64,000 bases of DNA, from assembly GCF_012935325.2 (NCBI RefSeq), contig NZ_JABBYG020000018.1, forward strand, positions 62,001-126,000, in the 5' to 3' direction. Of the stretch, positions 25,955 to 34,248 are shown piece by piece (position 1 is the first letter of the stretch; each line of letters starts with the position of its first letter). Under the pieces are notes generated by a model, which saw only the letters and a program-made list of their open reading frames with translations, made no database searches and was not told the origin of the DNA. The DNA is from Paenibacillus sp. PL91. Its GTDB lineage: Bacteria > Bacillota > Bacilli > Paenibacillales > Paenibacillaceae. Position numbers and translations under genes: made by a program.

Positions 25955-26485
25955 TATTTTGTTATTCTCTAATGGTACATCTAAACTGACCGCTCCTCAC
26001 GAAATAAAATCCAACACACCAGTCACATATAAATAACGCTGCAATATGGATCCATGAACTGGATTGATTAGCCGCATTATTGCTAAGAACTATCAAAGCA
26101 TGGAAAAAATCTGATAACCGTTCTGCAAGTGATATGTGGATGGAGGGAAATTCATAATCGCGACCTTCCTTTATTGACGAACCCCTGCCCACGCAGGACA
26201 GCCCCACCCTATTTCCAGTATACTAAGGTAAAGTTTAATACCATCTTGAGTAGTAGACCTTCGAAGGGAGAGTTTTCCCTTCCATACTAACTTAATGAAG
26301 CTTTACAACAAGGTTTGATAATATGTAAAAAAGTTTGATTAAAATATAATTATATTTTCATAAGAACCTTGATAAATCAAGGTTCTTATGAGTGCGAGCA
26401 TATTGCGCGGGCTGCGCTTATTGCTATCTTTACTTCGTGAAATTCCCTTTATATTACTAGGAGTATGAAAGGCGGTGAACAGATT
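25955..26485. other. Intergenic region with a 32-nt hairpin
   Basis: No convincing gene; an 81-codon minus frame (25962-26207) lacks family features. The one structured element is CATAAGAACCTTGA / TCAAGGTTCTTATG (26359-26390, loop TAAA), perfect 14-bp arms without a T-run, 96 bp upstream of the broken XRE gene. Confidence 0.6.
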
Positions 26486-26942
26486 ATGATTTTTAGCGAA
26501 CGATTAAAGCAAGAACGCGAAAAAGGAGTTGGTCACAAAATGACCTGCAGACAAAATTCATGTAAGCCGCCAATCAGTGTCCAAATGGGAAACAGGAAAA
26601 AAATTTCCGAGCATTGAGGTAATTATTCATTTAAGTGATTTATTTTGGATTTCAATCGATGAATTATTAAGGAGTGACGATGAACTGAAAGAGAAAATAA
26701 TTCGAGAAAGTAAGCAGTTAGCGTACCCAAAGTGGAAAGCTTTTTTTGATAGCATGTTTGTCATAGGGTTATTCTTGTTAGTGTCAAAATTAATAATAAT
26801 AGCTCTGAATAAATTTACTGGTGCTGATATTACTATTTTAGAAAATATGCGAGTTGTATCCAATATTTCACCATTTGCATTGATGGGTATTGGTGGTATT
26901 GTTTCTGATCATTTAAAGAAAAAACATAAGGATGAATTGTAA
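26486..26942 (+). pseudogene. XRE-family membrane-anchored regulator with two frameshifts
   Basis: ATG 26486 follows AAAGGCGGTGAACAG and reads MIFSERLKQEREK. The frame is then lost, and the expected continuation SWSQNDL appears one frame over, then KIHVSRQSVSKWETGK in a third frame that stays open to 26942. One base is missing near 26522-26525 and one near 26545-26550. The C-terminal part has two membrane segments (MFVIGLFLLVSKLIIIAL and ISPFALMGIGGIV). Intact relatives sense a signal through the membrane part. This copy is decayed, unless both deletions are sequencing errors. Confidence 0.75.
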
Positions 26943-27060
26943 GCTGTATTCAACGAACTGGCGCGACCGAGGAACAACCTAGGTATTAGGCATGCCCCAG
27001 TCACTTCCACATGCACCTCGCGTCGAAATATGTTTTAATATACCAAAGGAGTGTGATTCA

Positions 27061-27465
27061 ATGGACATCAAATCGTTTCTATATCCCAAGAATGAAGTCT
27101 CTTACCTCATGACATCCTCTAATATGAAAGAAGCCATGGATAAATTGGAGGAGAGCCACTATACGGCCATTCCGATCTTGGACGACAATGGCTTATATTT
27201 CGGTACGCTATCCGAGGGTGATTTGTTATGGAAGTTGAAAGCCACACCTGGCCTCAGCTTCGATACGATGCACGAAATTCCAGTCGTCTCCATCAAAAAA
27301 CGGATGAAGGTCGAATGCGTCGCGATCAGCGCAGATTTAGACGACATGCTGGCGCTGGCGGCCGATCAGAACTTCGTTCCGGTTGTAGACGCCGATCGCG
27401 TCTTCCTAGGTATTATTCGCCGCAAAGATATAATCGAATACTATACTCGGAATATTGTTGATTAG
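27061..27465 (+). CDS. CBS-domain-pair protein
   Basis: 134 residues from ATG 27061 behind AAAGGAGTGTGATTCA; the open frame continues upstream without a better start. CBS1 is about residues 10-65 (MTSSNMKEAMDKLEESHYTA, FGTLSEGDLLW), and CBS2 about 80-130 (DLDDMLALAADQNFVPVVDA, FLGIIRRKDIIEYY). The pair probably binds an adenine nucleotide and acts as an energy sensor or regulator of another protein. No catalytic domain is attached. Monocistronic with its own terminator. Confidence 0.92.
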   Translation: MDIKSFLYPKNEVSYLMTSSNMKEAMDKLEESHYTAIPILDDNGLYFGTLSEGDLLWKLKATPGLSFDTMHEIPVVSIKKRMKVECVAISADLDDMLALAADQNFVPVVDADRVFLGIIRRKDIIEYYTRNIVD

Positions 27466-27490
27466 TTGGAAAGAGCTGATCTGGATTATG

Positions 27491-27515
27491 AAGGCTGCCT
27501 TTCGCAGGCAGCCTT
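27491..27515 (+). terminator. Rho-independent terminator of the CBS gene
   Basis: AAGGCTGCCT / AGGCAGCCTT with loop TTCGC, then ATCTTTGTTCTT. Member of the GGCTGCC stem-loop series. Confidence 0.75.
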
Positions 27516-27540
27516 ATCTTTGTTCTTATCTGAATAGCCT

Positions 27541-28287
27541 TTATGTCAAATACCAATTAATTGCATTCTTAAATAAAACTTTTTCGGCTTGTTCTTTATC
27601 AAGTGCGTTATAAATCAGTTCAATATCCAAATGATTATATGGTCTTTTTGCTCTGGTTGATGGTAAGTCCGTTCCAAACATTAATGCATCTGGATTTACT
27701 GAATAAATTGAACGGATAGCCTCTTCTACATGAAGTTCAACCCTACCAAAACCCGTTGCTTTAACTCTAACCCCTTTATCGACTAAAGATAAAAGATGAT
27801 TAAATCCTTCATTTGATAAACCTAAATGGTCAACCGAAACGGCAGGAAGAGCTTCCAATGTTGATGCGATTTCAGGTAAAGACGCGGAGTCGATATATAA
27901 TTCTGCGTGCCAGCCTACTAACTCATGAACCCTTCTTGCCAAATAATCTAAACGAGATATATCTTCAGAACCTCCTCGCCTTACATTAAAACGAATGGCT
28001 CTCACCCCATAGCTATGAAGCTTTATAATTTCTTCATCTGGTGTGTCATGGGGCAATTGTGTTACACCAACAAAATTTTCACCCAGTTTTCTCAATGAGT
28101 CAATTAAATAAGATTGGTCAAATCCTTGGAATGAACCAGATACTATGACACCACCTATAATATGTAAATCACGAACCTTTTCTAAGTAATCATTACAGGT
28201 GAAGGCATCAGGTAAAAATCCTTGATTCTCTATCAAAGGGAAACGCGGGTCAATGATGTGTAAATGAGCATCAAATATAGTTCGCAT
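27541..28287 (-). CDS. Amidohydrolase family (TIM-barrel) hydrolase
   Basis: 248 residues from ATG 28287 behind TAAGGAGAGCG; the open frame extends to 28332 without support. Family marks are the N-terminal metal motif DAHLHI (HxH), VSVDHLGLSNEGF with a mid-barrel His/Asp, and LMFGTDLPSTR near the C-terminus, where the catalytic Asp lies. This is the Amidohydro_2 type (2-pyrone-4,6-dicarboxylate hydrolase-like), acting on small cyclic or decarboxylatable compounds. The substrate is unknown. Confidence 0.9.
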   Translation of the reverse strand: MRTIFDAHLHIIDPRFPLIENQGFLPDAFTCNDYLEKVRDLHIIGGVIVSGSFQGFDQSYLIDSLRKLGENFVGVTQLPHDTPDEEIIKLHSYGVRAIRFNVRRGGSEDISRLDYLARRVHELVGWHAELYIDSASLPEIASTLEALPAVSVDHLGLSNEGFNHLLSLVDKGVRVKATGFGRVELHVEEAIRSIYSVNPDALMFGTDLPSTRAKRPYNHLDIELIYNALDKEQAEKVLFKNAINWYLT

Positions 28288-28316
28288 AAAAACGCTCTCC
28301 TTATGATTTGAAGTGT

Positions 28317-28356
28317 AAAATGAGCAGGCCACCGCAGTGCCTGCTCATCATGTGTG
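28317..28356. repeat. 40-nt hairpin repeat, copy 1 (terminator of the RDD gene)
   Basis: Begins AAAATGAGCAGGCC and contains GAGCAGGC / GCCTGCTC. It matches 45884-45923 at 37 of 40 positions. It lies just after the RDD stop (minus strand), followed there by ATTTTA, so it can act as its terminator. Confidence 0.75.
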
Positions 28357-28364
28357 TTATTCAA

Positions 28365-28940
28365 CTAGTTCCGTAACTCCCTCTGGGAATGGAATGATGG
28401 ATTCTTAGTTCTTGTGAGTATAACAGTCCCCACGATTAAGTCATAAAGGGTTTGTTTATTTTTGTTCATTATGGGACTTATCAAATAAATAAACACCAGT
28501 CCATAAACCGTGGCAAATAATGAATAAATTAAATAATCTGGATATTCGGTGGGAATGACAATATGCCAAATCGTAAAATGAGCTAGCTCCCATGGGATGA
28601 ATTTTAAGGCAGAGCGAAGGAGAGAGTTTCCAAGTCCGATTGGTTGACCAGCCATGTCTGTAACTACAATCCCCATTTTTTGTTTTCCCCATGTCGCATG
28701 CGATTTCGAACCCTCACTTATGGAAAAATAAAGATATACAGGCATCGTAATCAATAGAAACCCTGTAATCTCCCCCGATATAGGGCTTGCCATAAACAGT
28801 GGAATCAGCAACGGCTTTATCAGAAAAGATACTCCGAAAAGCAAAAAGAGGTAACCCAAAATGATCATATAATCCCACAAAAAAGCGATTATGCGGGTGC
28901 TAACAGATACACTTTTTATATTTTCATCCCTTTGTACCAC
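28365..28940 (-). CDS. RDD family membrane protein
   Basis: 191 residues from GTG 28940 behind TAGGAGGGCTAGA. The N-terminal membrane segments hold the RDD-type region (VSTRIIAFLWDYMIILGYLF, with the conserved Arg and Asp). SHATWGKQKMGIVVTDMAGQ is the conserved cytoplasmic loop, and the C-terminal segments end with NKNKQTLYDLIVGTVIL, also a family signature. RDD proteins have four or so helices, and some act in ion exchange. The role here is unknown. Confidence 0.92.
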   Translation of the reverse strand: MVQRDENIKSVSVSTRIIAFLWDYMIILGYLFLLFGVSFLIKPLLIPLFMASPISGEITGFLLITMPVYLYFSISEGSKSHATWGKQKMGIVVTDMAGQPIGLGNSLLRSALKFIPWELAHFTIWHIVIPTEYPDYLIYSLFATVYGLVFIYLISPIMNKNKQTLYDLIVGTVILTRTKNPSFHSQRELRN

Positions 28941-29027
28941 TCTAGCCCTCCTAACCTGAATGAGGAAGATATCAGTGAAACTACCAATCCGCTCAGTTGT
29001 TATGGCAGCAGGTGATATTTCGAATCA

Positions 29028-30371
29028 TTAACTGTGTGACGCTTCTTTCAGCTTGACCGCCGACCAATCTGTCCGGTAAAACCGGAGCATGATCGACACC
29101 CCCATGACCATAAGGAACGTATATAAAGCCAGCCATGCGCCCACACTTCCCCATTTCAACACGTTGATAAAGATATAGGCAAGCGGCACGAACAGCAGCC
29201 AGCTGGCGGCCAGCGATATTTTGAGCAAAAATGTCGTATCACCAAGTCCACGCAATCCACCCGCGTAGAAATTCAGCAGTCCGTCGAAAATTTGCAAATA
29301 CGCCGAAATCATAATCAGAAATGCCGCCACTTCATAGACGGCCGGATCGGAGGAATACAACCGCGCAATCGGTTCGGCCAGGAATGTCTCTACCGTACCG
29401 AGTGCGATCAGAAAAATCGATCCAAGGATCGCCGTATCCGTCCCGGCCCTCCTGCCTAGGTGGGCCTTTCCCTGCCCAACATATTGGCCGACCAGAATCG
29501 TAGCGGTTGCGCCGAAGGCGAAGGCCGGCATGAAGCCGAACGCCATGACGCTGAGCGCTACCTCGTTCGCTGCCAGCGCCGTATCACCCAGCCGTGCTAC
29601 AAAGGCGGTGAAAATAAACATCGATAGGCTGAGCGAAAACTCCTGCGCGCCCAGCTTGCCGCTTTCCTGCAGCATCAGCTTCATTTCCGGCCAGTTAAAC
29701 TTCACAAGTTGTCGGGTGTTGAACGGCTTATGCAGTACGAAATAAAAGACAATCACACACACCAGCAGTTGAACTGCTTCACCGACCAGCACCGCTGCTC
29801 CCGCTCCGGTCAGACCGAGTTTAGGAAAACCCCAATGCCCGAATGTCAGCGTGTACGTCAGAAAGATCATTATCAGATTGCTGATCAGCGCGATGACCAT
29901 AGACAGCCGGGTAGCTCCGATCCCACGCAGAAATCCGTGAAACACAAAGTTAATGATCCCGAAGGACATCGCAAAGAAACGGAGTTCAAGATAATCTGTG
30001 CCTTCCCTGACGAGATCCGCCGAGCCTCCGGTCAACCGCAGAATATCATCGGAGAGCAACAAGCCCACGACGGCGGTCAGCACCGCAAAGATCAGACATA
30101 AATAAAATGCGAGATACGTCCGCTGGATCCCTTTCTGCATATCGTTCGAACCGTAATTCTGAGCGACCAGATAGTTCACGGTATGTCCGATCCCGGAGAA
30201 GATTGCAAAAGCGTTATACATAATAATGTTGGAGACGCCGACGATGGCGATAATCAGGAATCCAAGATCACCTACCAGAATCAGATTGATCGTTCCCGTC
30301 ACGGTAGCGGTTGCGAAGGACACCAGTGACGGAATGGCTAGAAGTAATATTTTTTTCCAATTTTGCAGCAT
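29028..30371 (-). CDS. MATE family efflux transporter
   Basis: 447 residues with twelve membrane segments in two similar halves (for example TINLILVGDLGFLIIAIVGV and RLGDTALAANEVALSVMAF). The layout matches NorM/DinF-type cation-coupled multidrug exporters. ATG 30371 follows AAAAGAGGCTAACAAC. By eye the gene is noticeably GC-richer than the RDD and amidohydrolase genes beside it, which could mean separate acquisition. The substrate is not predictable. Confidence 0.93.
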   Translation of the reverse strand: MLQNWKKILLLAIPSLVSFATATVTGTINLILVGDLGFLIIAIVGVSNIIMYNAFAIFSGIGHTVNYLVAQNYGSNDMQKGIQRTYLAFYLCLIFAVLTAVVGLLLSDDILRLTGGSADLVREGTDYLELRFFAMSFGIINFVFHGFLRGIGATRLSMVIALISNLIMIFLTYTLTFGHWGFPKLGLTGAGAAVLVGEAVQLLVCVIVFYFVLHKPFNTRQLVKFNWPEMKLMLQESGKLGAQEFSLSLSMFIFTAFVARLGDTALAANEVALSVMAFGFMPAFAFGATATILVGQYVGQGKAHLGRRAGTDTAILGSIFLIALGTVETFLAEPIARLYSSDPAVYEVAAFLIMISAYLQIFDGLLNFYAGGLRGLGDTTFLLKISLAASWLLFVPLAYIFINVLKWGSVGAWLALYTFLMVMGVSIMLRFYRTDWSAVKLKEASHS

Positions 30372-30580
30372 ACGAGTTGTTAGCCTCTTTTCAACAGATT
30401 GTATACCCTTTCATTCGACAATGAAGGACCACTTCCTTTTTTAATATGCAACAATGATATCATGTTCGAATGTCGAGTCTCCTTGATGAGGTACTGTTGG
30501 ACGGTAACAGAAGAAAACCGCTGTCATTTTCCGAATTAATAGTAACCGAAAAACCTGAACGATCCTGCCTTTAGTTGAGA

Positions 30581-30610
30581 AAACGGCAGCCATTATGTCG
30601 GCTGCCGTTT
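30581..30610 (-). terminator. Stem-loop terminator of the SDR gene
   Basis: AAACGGCAGCC / GGCTGCCGTTT, perfect 11-bp arms, followed on the minus strand by TCTCAAC. About 70 bp past the SDR stop codon. Member of the GGCAGCC series. Confidence 0.7.
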
Positions 30611-30678
30611 CTATTGTGGAAATGCAATGGGAAGAGAATAATGTTTGTGAGAAAAAGGTTAATGGTCTCCTCAACCTC

Positions 30679-31422
30679 TTACCATGGGACAACACCATTT
30701 TCGTCGTAAAAACCGCCTGTTGGCCCATCTTCAGGCAGTTCCGCTAAGCGGAGTACAACAGTTGCAGCCTGCTCCACCGATCTCGTGCCTTGGAATCCGT
30801 TAAGGTCAGTTGCCGTAAAACCTGGATCAGCAGAATTAACTTTGATTGATGTATCTCTAAGTTCATACGCAAGATGTACCGTAAGAGCGTTCACTGCGGT
30901 TTTTGAGGCATTATAGAGAAACACTTTATGATGATAAAATTCAAAACTAGGATCACTATGCTGATTTAAAGAGCCCAATCCGCTAGATACATTCACAATT
31001 CTACCCGCGGCTGAACGTCGAATAAGGGGCAGAAAAGCCTTTGTTACTGCGAACATAGCAAAAAAATTGGTTTCGAATGTCTTTCTTAATAAGTTAACGT
31101 CTGTTTTAGAAGGTACCGAAATTTCAGCGTAATCACCGAATGCAGCGCCTGCATTATTGACCAGAATATCAAGCTTCCCATATGTGGAGTCGATTTTGCG
31201 CACCGCATCATCAATTGACGTTTGGTCAGTCACATCAAGCTGCACCCAGAGAGCATGAACACCCTCTGCTCGCAATCTGCGCTCGGCTTCTTTTCCATTA
31301 GCTTCACTTCTGGCGCCTACTAAGATTGTAGCTCCCCCACTCCCTAAACGCTTTGCTGTCTCATATCCAATTCCTTTATTTGCCCCTGTAATTAAGGCGG
31401 TTATTGCTGGTTGTTCTAACAT
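30679..31422 (-). CDS. Short-chain dehydrogenase/reductase
   Basis: 247 residues from ATG 31422 behind GAGGAGTGTTGAG; an ATG at 31452 lacks a ribosome site. The cofactor loop is TGANKGIG (about residues 12-19), LVNNAGAAFGDYA follows, and the catalytic set is NVSSGLGS with YNASK (Tyr-x-x-x-Lys). A complete classical SDR, probably NADPH-dependent. It is transcribed divergently from an MmyB-like regulator 148 bp away, which probably controls it. The substrate is unknown. Confidence 0.94.
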   Translation of the reverse strand: MLEQPAITALITGANKGIGYETAKRLGSGGATILVGARSEANGKEAERRLRAEGVHALWVQLDVTDQTSIDDAVRKIDSTYGKLDILVNNAGAAFGDYAEISVPSKTDVNLLRKTFETNFFAMFAVTKAFLPLIRRSAAGRIVNVSSGLGSLNQHSDPSFEFYHHKVFLYNASKTAVNALTVHLAYELRDTSIKVNSADPGFTATDLNGFQGTRSVEQAATVVLRLAELPEDGPTGGFYDENGVVPW

Positions 31423-31530
31423 CTCAACACTCCTCTTATCTTTTCTGTCCATCAGAGCTTAATTGCTCTCTTGGTTCATTTATTAAGTTATAATATTTAG
31501 AGTACGGTAACGAGACGTCTAGTTATCCTA

Positions 31531-31546
31531 GTAGTAAAAGTACTAC
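31531..31546. promoter_or_regulatory. Inverted repeat in the SDR/regulator intergenic region
   Basis: GTAGTAAAAGTACTAC has perfect 6-bp arms and lies 25 bp before the regulator's start codon, a likely operator for the XRE/MmyB-like protein. Confidence 0.4.
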
Positions 31547-31570
31547 AATATGGATTTTAAGGAGGGCTTC

Positions 31571-32416
31571 ATGGAGTTTATAAAAGCCGACCGTCATCAT
31601 GAATTAGGAAAATTTCTTAGGAGTCGAAGAGAACGAATAACTCCTGATCAAATTGGGCTTTCGCCAGGCAAACGACGTAGAACTCCTGGCCTAAAAAGAG
31701 GTGAGGTTGCCTTACTTGCGGGGATGAGTTTAGAGTGGTATACCTATCTGGAACAAGGAAGGCCCATTCGAGTATCTCCTGACGTTCTTGAAAGCCTGGC
31801 TCGCGTACTCCTAATGGATGATAATGAGCGCAGATATTTATTTACGCTTTCAAATAGATTCGATCAAGCAAGGGATTTACAAGCGAGCGAATACATCTCT
31901 CCTGCCTTGTCGCATTTCTTGAATGGGCTAGAATTAACCCCTGCATACGTTATTGATAAGCGCATGAATCTGGTTGCTTGGAATAAAGCTTTTGAGGCTA
32001 TTTATGATGAGTATCTGTTTACTGACGGAGGCGAGAGAAACTTAGTCTGGATCACGTTTACTTCCGCTGGCTTTCGAAAGCTAAAAGGGGAGAACTGGAC
32101 AGAAGAAGCTAAACATTGTATGGCACAATTCCGCTCAGGTTACGGACGTTATATTGAAGACCCCTGGTGGTTAGAACAAATTAAAGCGTTAAGAAACTCA
32201 AGTGAGGAATTCAGCGTCATGTGGGAACAACAAGAGGTGCTCTATGCCCCCTTGGGGCAGAAAATCGTGCAACATCCGACAGTTGGAAAGTTAATATTTG
32301 AGTATTTAGCATTTCAAGCCATGGATCATTCGGAAATGCAAGTTATCATTCATAATCCGGTTATTGGGACTGAAACGAAGAAAAAAATGGAAGATTTAAT
32401 AAAAACAGCATTATAG
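31571..32416 (+). CDS. XRE-family regulator with MmyB-like ligand-binding domain
   Basis: 281 residues; ATG 31571 is preferred over ATG 31550 because AAGGAGGGCTTC precedes it. The N-terminal DNA-binding part is LGKFLRSRRERITPDQIGL, RRTPGLKRGEVALLAGMSLE and WYTYLEQGRPIRVSPDVLES (about 10-75). The rest is the PAS-like MmyB domain (LTPAYVIDKRMNLVAWNKAF, about 115 onward), which binds fatty-acid-like ligands in studied relatives. It faces the SDR gene divergently, a frequent pairing, and is probably its repressor. Confidence 0.93.
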   Translation: MEFIKADRHHELGKFLRSRRERITPDQIGLSPGKRRRTPGLKRGEVALLAGMSLEWYTYLEQGRPIRVSPDVLESLARVLLMDDNERRYLFTLSNRFDQARDLQASEYISPALSHFLNGLELTPAYVIDKRMNLVAWNKAFEAIYDEYLFTDGGERNLVWITFTSAGFRKLKGENWTEEAKHCMAQFRSGYGRYIEDPWWLEQIKALRNSSEEFSVMWEQQEVLYAPLGQKIVQHPTVGKLIFEYLAFQAMDHSEMQVIIHNPVIGTETKKKMEDLIKTAL

Positions 32417-32453
32417 GTTAAAAAGCTACAGCTAGGCCGTTCGTTGAGAAAAA

Positions 32454-32475
32454 AAGGCTGCCATGCGGCAGCCTT
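32454..32475 (+). terminator. Stem-loop after the MmyB-like regulator gene
   Basis: AAGGCTGCC / GGCAGCCTT with loop ATGC, 38 bp past the stop codon. The T-tract is weak (ATTTAAATT). Member of the GGCTGCC series. Confidence 0.6.
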
Positions 32476-32671
32476 ATTTAAATTGATTCCAATATGCTTC
32501 TTTATGAAAGTTCTACACACAGAATACGTTAGTCAGCTCCAGCGCCACCTCCCCCGTCTCCCCCGCCAAAAATTTAGTCGTTGAAAGACCTCAATTACGC
32601 CTTTTTTATTTTTTTATAACATGTTAGCATTCGATTTGTAGGACATATAATACAGAAAGGAAAATGTAAAT

Positions 32672-33124
32672 ATGAATATTAAAGTCGAAACGCTTCCAAA
32701 ATATCGCGTTGCTTATGTGCGACAAGTGGGCCCTTATGGTTCTGGAAACATCCAAGCAATGGAAAAGTTAAAAGAATGGGCTAAGGAGAGAAATCTACTT
32801 GCTGAATCTGCCATTATATTCGGAATTTCACAAGATAACCCCGAAACGACACCCCCTGAAAACTGTCGATATGATGCTTGTATTGTCATTTCAGACGATT
32901 ATCAAATTGATCGTTCCATTTGCGAAAGTGAACTCTCAGGTGGAAAATATGTTATTTGCAAGGTCAAACATACAGCGGAAGATATTCGAAGAGCATGGGC
33001 TGAAATTTTTCCTACTATACAACAGAGTGGATATCAAATTGACAACAAACCGATTTTTGAAAGATACACTGGCGATATGATAAACAACGATTTTTGCGAA
33101 ATAGGTGTACCTGTAAAACCTTAA
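32672..33124 (+). CDS. GyrI-like / SbmC-type effector-binding domain protein
   Basis: 150 residues from ATG 32672 behind AGAAAGGAAAATGTAAAT. The domain spans the whole protein: VETLPKYRVAYVRQVGPYGS at the start, FGISQDNPETTPPENCRYDA in the middle, and IFERYTGDMINNDFCEIGVP at the end are hallmarks of the GyrI-like small-molecule-binding fold also found at the C-terminus of AraC-type BmrR/Rob regulators. There is no DNA-binding domain. It may bind or hydrolyse small cationic compounds; role unknown. Confidence 0.92.
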   Translation: MNIKVETLPKYRVAYVRQVGPYGSGNIQAMEKLKEWAKERNLLAESAIIFGISQDNPETTPPENCRYDACIVISDDYQIDRSICESELSGGKYVICKVKHTAEDIRRAWAEIFPTIQQSGYQIDNKPIFERYTGDMINNDFCEIGVPVKP

Positions 33125-33247
33125 ACTACCTGTTATCCCACTCATCACCGCATTACCTCAAAAACCATAAAAACTCCCACAGAAACGCTTCGCTGTCGAT
33201 ATAAAAATAATTAAAATAATATTTACTTCCTTTGTCGATTTCTCTTA

Positions 33248-33276
33248 AAAGGCCACCCTCATAAGAAGGTGGCCTT
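33248..33276. terminator. Stem-loop terminator between convergent genes
   Basis: AAGGCCACC / GGTGGCCTT with a short loop. It lies between the GyrI-like gene (plus) and the AraC gene (minus), with T-rich flanks on the minus side. Confidence 0.65.
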
Positions 33277-33316
33277 GATTGCATTATTCTATTCGATAGC
33301 TTAATGAAGCCGCTGT

Positions 33317-34201
33317 CTAAGACTTTATTTTCTGGCGCAGCTGACCTGGGGTAACCCCGGTCTTTTTTTTGAATTGTTTATTGAAGAAGCTAAGATCGTC
33401 GAACCCGACTTTCAGCGCAATTGTCGCGATTTTGTCTTCGGTGTCCAGGATGGCTTCCTGAGCGATACTCAAACGGATTCCATTACGATATTCGATGAAG
33501 GTTCTCCCTGTGTACATCTTGAATTTGGCAGAGAACACAGACGCGCTCATGCCGCAAATATGGCTGATTTGCTCCAACGTAAGAGGTTGGGCATAGTGGC
33601 GGTGGATGAAATCGACGATCATCTGCAGACTTTGTTCGTCGGAAACAGCTTCCTTGGGACGTTCCATCTGTTGGTAGTAACGGCTTAAAGAGATAAACAG
33701 CTGGATCATGGATGTCTTGATCATCGTTTGGTAGCCTAGATTCCGGTTGTTCTGCTCTGCGATCAGTTTGTCCAGAATGCTGCCGATCTCGAGCTGCTGG
33801 CTTGTTCGCAGGCCGAGCCGCGATACGAATCGTGCATTGTTGCGAAGGAAAGGTTCGACATAGAAAAAATCAACGAATGGCGTAACCGAAGACATGGTGT
33901 CCAGCTCGTTCTTGAGCAAAGAAGGCATGAACAAGATGTTGCAGATAACGAGCTTCCCTGCTGTCCCGACCCGGTAGGCATGCACCATATCAGGCTCAAT
34001 AATGAACACGTCGCCAGCACGAATGGCATAATAGTCCCCATGGTTATAGCTGTGCTCACCGGAGCCTTCCGCCACGTATGCCAATTCGGTAAATTCGTGG
34101 GAGTGCTCGGCTACTGCCTCACCCGGCGCAATGACGTAGTATCCGGCGTGAAACGGAAAGTCGGGGTTATCGAAATATTGTTTACTCAAGATCCGGGTCA
34201 T
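33317..34201 (-). CDS. AraC-family transcriptional regulator
   Basis: 294 residues. The N-terminal cupin-type sensor domain includes VAEHSHEFTELAYVAEGSGE, and the C-terminal AraC/XylS domain (about 195-290) holds two helix-turn-helix motifs (LTLEQISHICGMSASVFSAK and IATIALKVGFDDLSFFNKQF) and ends GVTPGQLRQK. It starts 48 bp after the PhyH gene on the same strand, an arrangement often seen in Paenibacillus where regulator and non-heme iron enzyme form one operon. Ligand unknown. Confidence 0.95.
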   Translation of the reverse strand: MTRILSKQYFDNPDFPFHAGYYVIAPGEAVAEHSHEFTELAYVAEGSGEHSYNHGDYYAIRAGDVFIIEPDMVHAYRVGTAGKLVICNILFMPSLLKNELDTMSSVTPFVDFFYVEPFLRNNARFVSRLGLRTSQQLEIGSILDKLIAEQNNRNLGYQTMIKTSMIQLFISLSRYYQQMERPKEAVSDEQSLQMIVDFIHRHYAQPLTLEQISHICGMSASVFSAKFKMYTGRTFIEYRNGIRLSIAQEAILDTEDKIATIALKVGFDDLSFFNKQFKKKTGVTPGQLRQKIKS

Positions 34202-34248
34202 AGGCTACACTTCATTTCCGAAGAAGATCGGTTGTCGCGGTCTGCCGG

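Noticed and set aside
25962..26207. Minus-strand 81-codon frame next to the cupin gene
   Set aside because: No family content and irregular composition; no ribosome site of quality.
26359..26390. 14-bp perfect hairpin considered as a terminator
   Set aside because: It lacks a T-run on both strands and no gene ends beside it; mentioned only within the intergenic entry.
30441..30728. Minus-strand 95-codon frame at the end of the SDR gene
   Set aside because: It overlaps the SDR gene and its terminator and has no protein-like content.
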